NCBI RefSeq assembly: GCF_002443255.2
Contig: NW_019211456.1
Span: 18,647,557-18,711,556 of the forward strand
DNA length: 64,000 nucleotides
From: Varroa destructor
Taxonomy: Eukaryota > Arthropoda > Arachnida > Mesostigmata > Varroidae
Direction of reading: 5' to 3'
Both the position numbers and the translations under genes were made by a program. The notes beneath the pieces were generated by a model. That model was not told the origin of the DNA. It searched no databases and worked only from the letters and a program-made list of their open reading frames with translations. Below are positions 32,468 through 43,871 of this stretch, in pieces; position 1 is the first letter of the stretch; each line of letters starts with the position of its first letter.

Positions 32468-34865
32468 ATGAAAGGGGTAAACGGCTTAGATAATTCATCA
32501 ACAGGGAGTGCACGCACAAAACCGTCGCACGATCAATGGCCGCGAACAGTGTTGCCGCTGGACATTGTTATTAGCCATTGTTATGTACACATAGCACACC
32601 TTCTAACTAGCGCAATATATAGATACACACAACATAGAACTATGGGCTTAGTCGTATTGTTGTTAGATAATGCCATTGAGACCTTGGAACTGCGACTAAG
32701 AGGCCCTATAGCGATTGTATTTACTACTCGTAATCTTTAGCGACCTGCACGGCGTTGCCATTTGTTTGTTTTTTCATTTCATGCCACGTCACACGGTGAC
32801 CTGCATTTCTTGTTTCCAAGTTAGTAACAATATTAGTGATTCACCTTTAATTTGGACAGAGAATTCAATGGGACTGGCTCGGCTTCCTTCTGCATTTTCT
32901 AGGTACTGAATACAGCGATCGACAGGAAATGCTATAGACGCTTTTATGGGCCGCCACGATCAAGACCACGTGTGTACGGCGCCGCGTCGGCTATCGGTTT
33001 GTACACCTCCTAGAGGACCATTAAAAAAATGAGTTTCCTAGATTGTACAGAGTTTGCACATCTTAAATCGATTCCATGTGAAATATGCCTGCAAAGCACT
33101 GCTGCTTTAACAAGTAGTGATCCGTTACTAGTAGTCTTTTAGCGTTGCTTCGAGAACTACCAATAGAACGATTCCATAAACTTATGCGTAAACAGTAATT
33201 TAGCATTGTGTTAAATAGCGCCGCGGAGACAACAAAGTTGAGTAGAAAGTTAGACGTTCATATGCGCGGAAAAATATTCGTATCTTCACATCAATGAGCC
33301 GCTTATTTCTTTACCTCTATCGAAGGCTTATGGTACTTATCACGCCTAAAGATGCATAACTAGTCATGTTTGCTCAAAATTGGTTTCCGGCAGTTGGTCA
33401 CCAATCCGAGCTACTACCATATAGCCAAGAAATCAAAGAACATAACGACAGTCCATTAAATTGGTAAATATCTCTTTGGAAGAATCTTTCCTCAACGTTG
33501 GCCGACCTTGTTCGTGTTCATTCACTTGTTATTATCATATTTTCTCAGCTCATATTCATAGCTGAACAAAAGCCAAGATCAATCTTCACGCGAAATCTAT
33601 GGGGGACTCGTTTCTCCAGACGAACGACGCGCTCACTGATCGATAGTTGGCGTTATGTGTGAAATCACAAAATTAAGACAGAATAAGACGTTGATATGTA
33701 TTGTAAGGCAACTTTTGCGGATTAAGTCTGTTGCCCTTGACCAAGGCCAGTTTATTTTCAATTTGAAAAATATTTACTTGTCTATGTAATATATGTAAGA
33801 GGATGTGTAACGCATTAAACAATTCCACAAGGACAGCTTATTCAGCTTTGTCCAGTAATCAGCCTCGCATCAATGTTATGGAAAGGGTTCAAAATAAGAA
33901 AGTTTTCGTTTCAGATTTTGCAGTGTGTGTTTGCTGGTCTATCAAATTAAATACAGTGACATAAACAGTATAAGATATAATTTATATATCATATTGAAAA
34001 GCTGCTGCCTATTAGGTGTTTCGGCTGTAGTTCTTCGAGGACAGCAAGGTTCCTTTGACCTTTGATTTAATAACCTGTTAACGAAATATTTAGATGATGG
34101 ATCCTTATTTTAGGCAAATGTACAGTGAAAAGATTAGCGTACTTGCACATGAGAGGTGCATTATTTTCAAAATGAGAATTCGTTTGCGTATGCTAAAATT
34201 TGGGATTCTTCAAGTACTAGTTGCAACAATGAAACAATGAGGGTCTTTTTACCAGAGTTCAAAGCAGATTCATATTTGCAGACCTTTTTCATCCGGTCAT
34301 AGTCCCAGTTTCTATAACAAGTCATCACACACGGATCTGACTGAATGCGTCAAGTAGTTACATAAAATCTACCCAAACGTATGCTAACATTGTTGTTCGG
34401 ACTATTGAGCTAGAACCATTGAGGTCTGAATAACGTAAGTCGATTGATTAATGGCGCTCGCTTCCAGTAAGTAACTACAGCCTCCGTAATATTTATGATG
34501 AAAATAATTGTTTAACAGTAGATATACAGGAATTATCGAATGGTTACAATTATTGATGATTTGAAATTGTGAAATTTTTTTTTCAAAGAGCCATTTCTTG
34601 TTCTTGAAAGCCTAAATGATATGTCGTATTGAGCACGCATACTGTGGTTCCAGTCAGACAGAATTGTCATCTATTGTTATGGGTATGAGCGCTGGACCAT
34701 TTTTCGCAAAATTTTTGGCGCATGGAGCAATGGTGGATTTCCGCGTAACACGTAGGTGCTATACCTGAGATATTTGTGTGGTATTAAACAATCTAAACGA
34801 TTTATAATATTTGAAATGTGCTTCTTCTAGGATACCGAAGAGAAGCGCGAAGGGCGCTTCTTTGA
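32468..34865 (+). CDS. Four-exon gene, predicted 158-residue protein of unknown function
   Basis: An ATG at 32468, preceded in frame by TGA, opens 87 codons to a GTAATC donor. Exons 32821-32902, 34654-34751 and 34831-34865 follow. Phases match throughout (1, 2, 1) and the chain ends in TGA. Introns 1 and 3 are 91 and 79 bp, both with strong polypyrimidine acceptors. The N-terminus is Ser/Thr-rich, then aliphatic (MGLVVLLLDNAIETLELRLR). Exon 3 has a hydrophobic run (SSIVMGMSAGPFFAKFLAHG), and the end is basic (YRREARRALL). In another frame exon 3 joined to exon 4 also stays open, so the frame choice depends on the upstream join. No family recognised. Confidence 0.48.
33549..33662 (+). CDS. Weak candidate exon inside an intron
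   Basis: A very good acceptor (TTATTATCATATTTTCTCAG) opens 37 codons in phase 0 (LIFIAEQKPRSIFTRNLWGT) to TGA. It lies in the long second intron of the four-exon gene and does not fit its phase (2). It might be an alternative terminal exon of another transcript, or chance. Confidence 0.22.
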   Translation, partial: LIFIAEQKPRSIFTRNLWGTRFSRRTTRSLIDSWRYV

Positions 34866-36222
34866 CGAAATAGGCTGATCTGACGAGCATGATTAGCTAG
34901 CATGATATGCAAGTAATGAGAGGAAAGTACCTTCTTCATTTATTTTGAAAAACGTCGAACTGTACAAACTAGAGGCTACAAAGTAGTAAAAGCTACAAAG
35001 CGTTTTGGTAGGGTTAACATTGACATACTAATAGTAACCTTGCCAGTACTATGTTGAATTGAAGGCGAAAATTTCTGTGTATGAGCAGATAATATGATTT
35101 TAATTATATACTCTTGACCTTCTTAATGAATTGACAACGGATCTGTTTTGGTTAAGGTCCAATTATAGATTACAAGAAACAAATGTGACCTTTTGATATC
35201 GAATTTTCGCACCGTACTGTTGCTAGTATTTGTTATTATATAGCATTATTTTGCTAGTAGTGAGTAGATCTGAGTTAATCACTAGCGCATAGCAGCAACA
35301 AGAATACGATAATGTACAATAATAAATTAGTGGTACAAGCGTAAAAAAGTACGTCTACTGAAACGTCTGATCACCCAGAAGATAAGCAAACTAATTAGTT
35401 TCAGAAACAGTTTCCTGATACAAACTAACCTGTGAAACCGGGATTAACGATAATACGCTAATTAGGCGGTTAGCGAACGGGTGGTGCTCAATAGTTTACC
35501 TAGCGGAACTAGACATGAGCCCGCTGCCGCGTCTTAAACATGTAAATGAGCATTATGATATTTTCAATATATTTTTTTATATTATTGTTCTGATGGCTAT
35601 TAATTATTCGTATATAAGGCCCACAATTACTTTAGTCGGCTAAACGGTTCGTTGTATCAGCAACTCAAATGAATAACTCGTCTATACAAAGGCGTGGTAC
35701 TAACGATACTCATACAAATATCGAAAACCATTGTATAAGTACAATTGATGGTGAAATATATCGAACACCATGGCTGTTTTTGCATTACTACTGGATTCAC
35801 TAGTGATAAAGGCAGCAGCTAAAGGAAGAAAAAAACGTACATTTTTGTGCCTCAAAATCGTTAGACAGATAAATGATACAAATGGCAAATAACTATGCTT
35901 ATATGTGCAGAGTTGTACACTAACTGGTTATCGAGAAAAACAGGGAGTGCTTTTTTCACCTCTAATAAATGCGTGTCAGTGCTTGACGGCTATCTACGAT
36001 AATCAGACCTAAGAGTTCTTCGAAGCTTAGCTTAGCATAAACATGCAAGTAATAGTTGCAGATTGGTAGTTACGACCAACTGCAGTGCCTGAGCTTCAAC
36101 AATGAGTATTAAAAAGAGGAATCATGAAAAAAGTAAAACAACTCAAATGTTCGGCTTCTATAAAAGTTTGGTAAAAAAAAAAGTTACGGGAGAACAGTTA
36201 GCAGTATTTTACTTTGACTCAG
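34866..36222. other. No firm gene
   Basis: Plus-strand stretches near 35690-35790 and 35905-36000 are open after AG sites and read plausible 30-residue peptides, but have no good donors. One of them may hold the exon before 36223. Otherwise AT-rich DNA. Confidence 0.35.
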
Positions 36223-36390
36223 CTCATTCCAAACCAATTTAATGAGTTAAGAATCTTTTTGTCACCAGACAGAAGAGGTGGACAGAACAATGGTTTTCGG
36301 TTAAGTGCTGTCCTGGAGAACCGCAAAGCTACTACAGGCTGTTGTAGACCACCTTGCAAGCACTGCGCTCTATACGATGATCGGCTCTGA
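36223..36390 (+). CDS. Terminal exon with Cys-rich end (CCRPPCKHC)
   Basis: After a strong acceptor (AGTATTTTACTTTGACTCAG) the frame runs 55 codons in phase 0 to TGA: LIPNQFNELRIFLSPDRRGG, then RLSAVLENRKATTGCCRPPC, then KHCALYDDRL at the end. The clustered Cys suggest a secreted disulphide-bonded peptide or a metal-binding tail. The spacing does not match an insulin A chain (CC-x3-C-x8-C), so I do not assign that family. The preceding exons, which would show a signal peptide or more Cys, were not identified. Confidence 0.42.
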   Translation, partial: LIPNQFNELRIFLSPDRRGGQNNGFRLSAVLENRKATTGCCRPPCKHCALYDDRL

Positions 36391-37332
36391 GGAGGCGCTG
36401 AAGACATTTGATGCATTTTAACGGACTGTGCACAGTGGCTTTAGATGATGGTCATGAGCCGTCGGAGCTTCGGTGAAACACAACTTCAATGAGGCCGCTT
36501 CACCCTGCACCTGTAGCTCGTCGTTCACCTTATCCGCTTTTGAGCGCCACGCAGATTACAAACAGGATAACGGCAATAGACGGTCGCGTGCAAAAAGCCT
36601 CAACAAACCGCGAAGTGCTTCTTTTATGCTAACATATATTGGTGGTCCTCTTAAGAACGATAGGAGCAATATTTTAAACTAAACGCAAAAAACATTATGC
36701 TGGCAATCGGTAATGTTGTAGAGAAGTGCCTAGATGAAAGGTTGTTGCTGCAGTAATCAGGCAATAAGAGAGAACCTTTCAAGCTGTTTCCCGTCCACTG
36801 TTACGAATAAAAAAATACGGAAGAAAGATCTAGGTATATTCTTCAAGTAATTAAAAAAAAAGAAAAAAGATTTCCGCCAAGAAATAGCATGTGCGAGCCA
36901 GTGACGTGTGTTGCCAGTACAGCACTTGCGAACAAAGCATTGAAGTCTTTAGAGGTTGTTGGAATTTCCGCATTCTTATGTAGCAAACCGGCCTTCTACT
37001 GGCCGTGATTCCAAAAAACGATAGTATATAGTTCAAGCTCTCAAAAGACTGTTTTAATATATTCATAGTTCACGTAATGCAGAAGCAGAGGTTTACTTGT
37101 AATGAAAAGCCAGTATATTCAAAAGCAAATGTCGGCAAAAGTGAGCACTTTCTCTGAGGTCCACCTTGGCTGGAGCTGTGATTATTAAGCATTCGCACGA
37201 ATCAAATTTGTATATTACAGAATGTCACTTTATGGCACTTTATGACGCTGACCTTATCGACAAGTGAGCAGTTATCCTCTCCGTTTGCCACGAGACGCCG
37301 AGATCTTCTTGTTGACGTTGATTATTGCTGGA

Positions 37333-37394
37333 TGTTATTGTGCAGAGAGTTCTCACGCCGAGCCAGCGGCGTAAGAACTCTCTGCACAATAACA
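37333..37394. repeat. Near-perfect palindrome, 28-bp arms, 6-nt loop
   Basis: Left arm 37333-37360 and right arm 37367-37394 are inverted copies with a single mismatch, separated by AGCCAG. The arm core is GCAGAGAGTTCTCACGCCG. It would form a stable stem-loop in RNA or a cruciform in DNA. It could be a foldback remnant, two abutting transposon ends, or a small hairpin RNA. It lies about 550 bp left of the tandem duplication. Confidence 0.9.
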
Positions 37395-37774
37395 AAAGGT
37401 TAGGTGCTTTTTTACGATGTTTTAAAGTACATATGAGCTCACTAACAGACGTTCCTTGGAATACATACGGAACAGCATATTAGAAGCACCTCTGCCATTT
37501 TGAATGGTGTTTTTCTAATTAAAACTGCTATTGTTTCACTTAGATTATACTTAAAACGATTAAACCATGAAGATCTTGTTGCTGTTGCCGTTGCATACAT
37601 GTTTATTTGAACTAAATCCTATGTCATATGCACGCATTGCGTCACAAGCTACTCGGTTTATATTAATTCAAGTTAATTGTAAAACTAAATAATTTTTATT
37701 TTTGTATGACGGGTATAAGAGATACTTCCAGTAAAAACATATGTTATTAGTTACATGGTTCAATTTTTAATTTA

Positions 37775-37932
37775 TTAAAAATATCGGCTTGGTGACAGTA
37801 GGAAGCCAATCTTCCGCAGCAGCACAAATTCTACGAATAGAGTTTTCAATTTTTCGAGTTTTCCGTCTGCTATTGCCATTAGGCATTCCATCAGATGGCT
37901 TGCTTCCAGCACAAAACGAGGTGTGTCTACCT
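37775..37932 (-). CDS. Candidate terminal exon, 51 codons
   Basis: A CAAACCCAG acceptor leads in phase 1 to VDTPRFVLEASHLMECLMAI and on through a helical stretch (ADGKLEKLKTLFVEFVLLRK) to TAA. Another minus frame over the same DNA is also open and basic. The exon stops just outside the left edge of duplication unit A and has no copy in unit B. Unknown function. Confidence 0.32.
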
Positions 37933-39476
37933 CTGGGTTTGCAACGTGTTACCAATATCAACAAACAAATAAGTTAATCTGTAAGCTATCTCGAGAACCT
38001 GTGCATAGATCTACTTACCTTGGCATGGCATTCAAAACAGTATAATTTTCAAGGTTGAGATTCACGCAAACTTTATTTGACAAACAAAGGTGCTTTGTGA
38101 ATACTAAATGACCATTTATTTTAAGCATGTATAACTGTCCTTGCAGCGAGTGTTATGATAATATGCAGAACCTAAATGCACTGCCTGATTGTTCCATTTA
38201 ATACAACATATGACTATAATATGAGTAGCTAGGACAAACGGTTCCGCTGTTGTGGCAGAAGTTGAATTCTTAAGTTCTACAGAGATTAAATAAATACCTG
38301 TCACATTATCATAAGCTAGTTTATTAAAATCCAGCCAGGCAATAATACCGATGATTGTTAATTGATCATAGATTTGGCACTAAATGCGTACTCATTATAA
38401 TGTTGCTCAGGCGGTATGCTGTAAGTTGAAATTTTAACAAGAAGAAAAGTTAACAGGGGATAATTAGGATGTGAGGATATATAAGTGTAATATAAGAAAA
38501 AAAAACTTTTACGAAAAATCAACGTTTTGTTACTGCAGGATCATTATAGAGTCGTACGACCCTATTGATGAGTAGAAAAATGCGTGAAACACGCACTGAA
38601 GCTAACGCCGGAGCTAGCGCCGTGCGTATCTCCAATATCAAGTAACAATCGCCACTTGACCTGTGCCGTAGCGAGTCTTACCACGCATCGGCCGTTGTTT
38701 GCAAATTATGGATACACTCAGTTTGAAATACTTCATTTTTTGTTATGTAGGCTGAACAATGTACTATATTCATTTTTAGAAAATTATATGGTTTCTCTTG
38801 CTAAGACCTTGCATAGAACCTTGCATATATATATTGATCAGCTTCTTTGGTTGACGTATCTGTTTCTTGTTAGTAAACGCTGACCCAGCATCACTGCTTC
38901 TCAATGACGGTCATAGTTTCCTATAGCATACGTCTCGGAATATTTTTTTTTCGAAATGTCAAAATTCATGATTGGTTAACCGAGAAGAAGAAAAGGAACT
39001 TATTTTTATCAAGTTTTAAACCAGTTTTAAGCTCAAATCTTAAATAATCATTTACTCACAAATTTCATAAGCACTTTGGCCACAGCAGAAACAATGTCAG
39101 CACCTACTTAGTAGTATTCAGACAGTAACTGCGATTAGATGTACTGAAGCACACACAGAAAAAGACGGCTATAGACACGACAAAGGAGTAGCGAATAAAA
39201 AACAATATTTTTGCTATTCAGAATATAGCCACATCCAAAGATAACGATGTGCAAGTTACGTTTTTCTACGTACGGTTTCGAAACGTCCCAATGAGTTTAG
39301 CAAAAAAAATAATACTTCTGATCATGAGCTGGGGCGTGAGACATCCAAAGCTGAACGCTGTGTCAAAAATCTGCTCTTCGTGACTTGAGAAAAATAGCTT
39401 CGCTCATTCATTAAGTAACGGCTTCCGTATTACTGATCATCACCAATTCAAGATCAAACTGCAACCTACACGATCT

Positions 39477-40601
39477 TCAGTTACGTATATATATATATAC
39501 ATACACAAATATATATATATATATTAGTATACTTGTGTATTTTATTAGATCGGTGTTAGTTTCGGAGCCATGATGACGGCCACTTCGTTCGTTATCCAAA
39601 TTGTCTTTTCGATTAAAAAACTCGCTTTGATTATTCTCACGTTTTTGGCGCTCCATAGGTTCCAATTTTAGCCGCCTGGCAATCTCAGCCTCGAAATCTG
39701 TGTTAACCTGGGGCCGAAGATTTTTTTGTGAACTGCCAGCAGAAGTTCCACTGCAGGAGTCCGAGTCACTACAAAGACTAATTTTGGGGTATGGTGATTG
39801 GGAATCTGTTATCTGGGTGACCATTTTTTGTGGCTTGAGTATGAAGATGCGGGCTGGACAAGTTTCTTGTTTTCCAACTAAATAGTTATTTTGAGTGGAT
39901 CGGTCTTTTTTCGAGGAAGTCTCATTATCACAACTTACATCGTTATCGGAATCAACTCTCTGAGGCCGTGGCTCATTTGAAGCAATATATTGTGAAGGCT
40001 GTTGTTTTGTTGTGCTTGCCTTGCGTTCCTTTGCATCAGGCTTATCACTATACAAGTTGCTTTCACTATCTTTGGATGTTATCACCGAAAGTACTTCCTG
40101 AGTGCTTCGTATCTTTGGAACTAAAACTGTCTTCTCTTTCATCGGAGATTTCGTTATTAAATATTGATTGTGCCGTCGTAAAATGGTGGCGGCATACTGT
40201 CTTTCGGAATCCGAGTCTGAGAAATACTGTTTTTCCCCATCCGACTTTGAGAAATAACTATTGTCCTGAGTAGACGTAATGGTATCCATCGGCGTGACAA
40301 AGCTGCATTTCTCTGTGGAATTCGGCGTAACTACAGGGTATTCATCTTCTTCCTCACTCGAACTTTCTTGATCGTTCATGTACAATTGACTACACGAAAC
40401 TTTGAAGATTTTCTGCTGGCTGTATGTAAAAAAGCCGATGATATCTTCGTCTGACCATTCGCCTTCCATCAAAGTTGCTAAAGTACTGCGAACCTCACCG
40501 AGACTAATGCTGTTAGAGACGGACGCTAAGATTTTACTTTGTAGATGCCGGCACACATTAGCGGGATTCTGCAGAGATCGGAATTTGGCATTTTTCTCCA
40601 T
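39477..40601 (-). pseudogene. Intronless Ser/acidic-rich gene, copy A, C-terminally truncated
   Basis: This 374-codon frame is a paralogue of the 419-codon frame at 47341-48600. Both start MEKNAKFRSLQNPANVCRHL. The first 110 residues are nearly the same in both, followed by an acidic serine cluster (NDQESSSEEEDE). The central part is rich in Ser, Asp and Lys and has diverged strongly, with indels that keep the frame. After residue about 349 copy A leaves the shared sequence and reads into a TA microsatellite, giving an artificial Ile/Tyr-rich tail. The last 66 residues of copy B, an apparently folded domain, are missing. It may still be expressed as a shortened protein, or be decaying. No introns and no recognised family. 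Confidence 0.75.
39481..39527. repeat. TA-rich microsatellite at the deletion join
   Basis: Interrupted (TA)n units sit exactly where unit A leaves and rejoins the alignment with unit B. They replace about 1.8 kb, including the gene's C-terminal coding part. Confidence 0.85.
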
Positions 40602-43109
40602 TGTGTTTGAAATATAGGGTCTTGAAACGACGGTTATTATTGTAACGGGTGCGCAATTAGCTTAACAAAGTGCAGATAGTCATTTAATGAAAGATGATAT
40701 CTTTTCAATTAAGCAGAAAGATAAGGCCGGTGCTTTTTTACTGTCTTAATTGACAATCGACTACCGTTGTCATATGTTAAGCGTGCACCGGATCCGCCAG
40801 TATAACACATTTCAGTTGCGGCCACCTGCAGACATATGAATAATTCAGACTTTTAAATTTCTCTCTAGCTTGGCCTGGTATGGGATTGTAAAAAAAGTGC
40901 TATTTCAATATGTTCATTGTCGTAAACGATACAGTTGAATCACTACTGTTTATTACAATTTATATTATGTTATGTAATAACTTATACCACTATTCAGCTG
41001 TTTTTGTTTCCTTCTGAGCGGTTTTAAGGTGTTGATTTCCCTCTAAATAAACCTACAGAGACGACAACTGGGAGATCGCGTTATCCAAGTTCAGGTTTCT
41101 AACAGCATGTCAGGAGTTACCATACTGAACATGGCTGTGAATGCTCGCATAGTTGCGGATATAAATAAATAGTCAAATAATTAATTCCTTAATATATATA
41201 AATACATATTCAGCTCAATGACTCAGCAATAATTTCCGATAAGTTGACTACCAATTATTTTTAGTGATGGTATTGAGTTCATGTAATTTTTAATTTAAAA
41301 ATTTTAGCGACAAAAAAGTACCTTCTAAATATTTCTAATTGCATTTTTAGTATTTGAGTCATATGGGTAAGACCACGCCCTTTCAAATATTTTACCCATT
41401 TTTAGTTATACGTAATTCAGAACCTTTTTCGTTATGATGTTCAGCTCGTTACAGCCACCAGGGAGTACCACGCTGGATACTATTTCGGTCGTCAGCGATC
41501 TATTGTCACGGGCTGTGCTACGCCTATTAGGGCTGTAGTTTGACCATATAGCGACTACCTTGTATATTTTAGAACCATGATACCGGCTGCCCAAATAGTG
41601 CAAAGTATCGAGTGCCAACCTGAAATGACGCTGACATATTACTAAACGCAAGGGCCATATTTGACAAAATACGTTATGCAACATTTATACAAAGCTAACG
41701 TAATAAAGCAAATGAAATATATATGGACACAGAATTCACTTTCTTAACTTTTTTTCGTTACTAGCAAACTATAGCAGTAATTCAGTCCAATTGAGAGGTG
41801 GAATAACGCACTTGATGCACCAATTTCCATTTCAATATATAAGGCAAGATAAATTAGAATTCAAAGGTTGCCGCTACACGTCCAACAAATTTTGAATAGC
41901 TATGAAATACAAATGTTTTTCTGTAAAAAATTAAGTGACATGTTTTTTTCATACGCATGAAGGTTAGCTTATCAAAAAAACTCAATAAGTTATTTCACAA
42001 ACGTCGACTGTTTTTTGTCCACCACATGTCTATTGGCTCCTCTCACCTTAAAGATTGCAGGAGCATTTGTTGATCGTTTTATTTTAAAAGTTAAATCTTT
42101 TTATTTATAATTCATTTGACAAATGACATGCACTTTAATTTCCGGACCACCTGATTTTCTCACAAAATAAAGTGGCGCAATTGATCTGTTTATAGTTATG
42201 TTGTGAGAAAGGGTATATCGACCCGAGACAAACCTAAGCTTCCCCAATAACGCGCGCCTTTTAAATTTGAATCTACGATCGTATTATACTAAAAAGAAAA
42301 TAAAGTTACAGCTGTTTTGACTTGCATGCAAACTGATACTCCATAATAACTTAACATAATGTACTGATTGTCAGCTAGAAAAAAAACGGTGATTCAATTT
42401 ACAATAAATCTCGAAATGCAATTTGGTATATACCAAGAATACATTTTAATTATTTTATCCAAAGCGAATTATACAACATACAAATAAATACGCAGTGTAT
42501 CTCAGTTATAGAAAATGCCCATAATAGAAAACTATTGTATACACAAAGTCTGTGCATTCGTCCAGGTTTCGAAAAAGAACGACGGTTCAGTCTCAATAAG
42601 ATAATATTAACAATTTAACAACAAAACACGAAAAGTTGCCACTTCTATATCTGTTTTATTGTAAAATCGATAAAATTATTAGTTGTGTCAAGAAGGATCT
42701 AAAAACAATTATGAACTTGAAGAAGTTAGCGTTTCTTAAGAAGTTTCTTCAAGCGTAAAAATAAGGAATTATAAAGTCAACTAATATTATACAAAATGTA
42801 ATTCCATCGTGACATAGCATATCATTTTTTGGAAAGTTTCACGTATGTAAATTACCATTAATACCAGGTTCAGATCAGGCTGCTAATTGGCCGTTTCGAA
42901 GTTATGATAAAGAACTGAAACAGAGTAATGTTTATATATTCTTTGAAGGTTATTAGGCACTGTATGTTGATAATAAGTTTGTGTATCTCTATTGGGCATT
43001 CTCCATTTTTCTTTGTACTTTCTAATTAAAAATGAAACATAAGGAACTCATTTTAATTTGCTTTAGGGGAAATTATAAGTTTAGTAAGCTAATTTACAGG
43101 TGGTTTGGT
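40602..43109. other. Unit A, 5' flank of the gene and non-coding DNA
   Basis: This aligns with 48601-52284 of unit B. Short open stretches (for example minus 41406-41684) are broken by indels in the other copy, which argues against coding function. A stretch at about 42457-42620 is identical to about 50455-50618. Confidence 0.5.
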
Positions 43110-43832
43110 GCGTGTCACTCTTCTAATGCGTATTTAGCATTTCTGCAAGCCCCCTGAAGCATTCACCTACTTCGTGAATAAAAGATCTACTTTAAATTCT
43201 CAACAAACTTCAAATATTTATTATGTATTGTGGGCTAGTTGAGCATGCGTTATAAATTAAAAGCATCATTCACCCTGTGACATTTTTAATTGTTTATTGC
43301 TTTATTTAATCACATTTGCCAAGTAGTGTGCATTGTTAACGGTGTTTGAATAGACGACAGGCGCTTCTTTAAATGATAGTGGGTTAGAGGAAGTCGCTGA
43401 GTTGGACACATTTCCCAATACCGCATCGTGAATAGCGAATCTATCCATTTGTTGAACTAGCATGTTAAATGTCCAAGTTCATTTTAATGGGACAAATCAG
43501 TGCCGAGTGGCAGAGGTTTTATTCTTCTGAAACCAAATCTCTCTTTAAATTATCTACTGTAAGGTAAAAGTAAGGATGTAGTGTTTGGTCCGTTAAAACC
43601 CTGACGGCAAATGCCAGTACTGACTAGGTGGAGCTCTGCAGTAGATGTAGGTAACTAGTTGGAGAAAACACAGAGATTAAAATAAATAATATATATTAAA
43701 AACAGTAAAAGTGTAAAAGGTGTCATAGTTATAGAGCGGTATTTTTATATTCCTTCATTTTGAAAATAGTTATTCCTGTCCATCGTCATTCAGGTTTAAC
43801 TTAGCCGAGGTCTTGTTAAAGGTACGTTTATT

Positions 43833-43850
<18 letters not shown>
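43110..43850. repeat. Near-identical tract, unit A side
   Basis: I saw no difference between these roughly 740 bp and 52285-53023 when reading them side by side, whereas flanking DNA of the same duplication differs by about 10%. It ends in an (ATT)n(TA)n microsatellite, also shared. Confidence 0.85.
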
Positions 43851-43864
<14 letters not shown>

Positions 43865-43871
43865 TATATAT
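43829..43871. repeat. (ATT)n(TA)n microsatellite
   Basis: About seven ATT units followed by about ten TA units, with a counterpart at 53003-53045. Confidence 0.9.

Noticed and set aside
36349..36390. Insulin A-chain resemblance of CCRPPCKHC
   Set aside because: Cys spacing (CC-x3-C-x2-C) differs from CC-x3-C-x8-C, and no B-chain exon was seen.
38584..38883. Plus-strand open frame of 99 codons, with a partial counterpart at 44814-45035
   Set aside because: The two copies differ by indels that change frame, so the frame is not preserved between duplicated units. It is probably non-coding.
39700..40617. Plus-strand open frames opposite the intronless gene copies (also 48401-48658)
   Set aside because: They are antisense shadows of the minus-strand gene and have low-quality composition.
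41406..41684. Minus-strand open frame of 92 codons in unit A
   Set aside because: The equivalent DNA in unit B (about 49410-49680) has frame-breaking indels, and there is no recognisable transposon domain.
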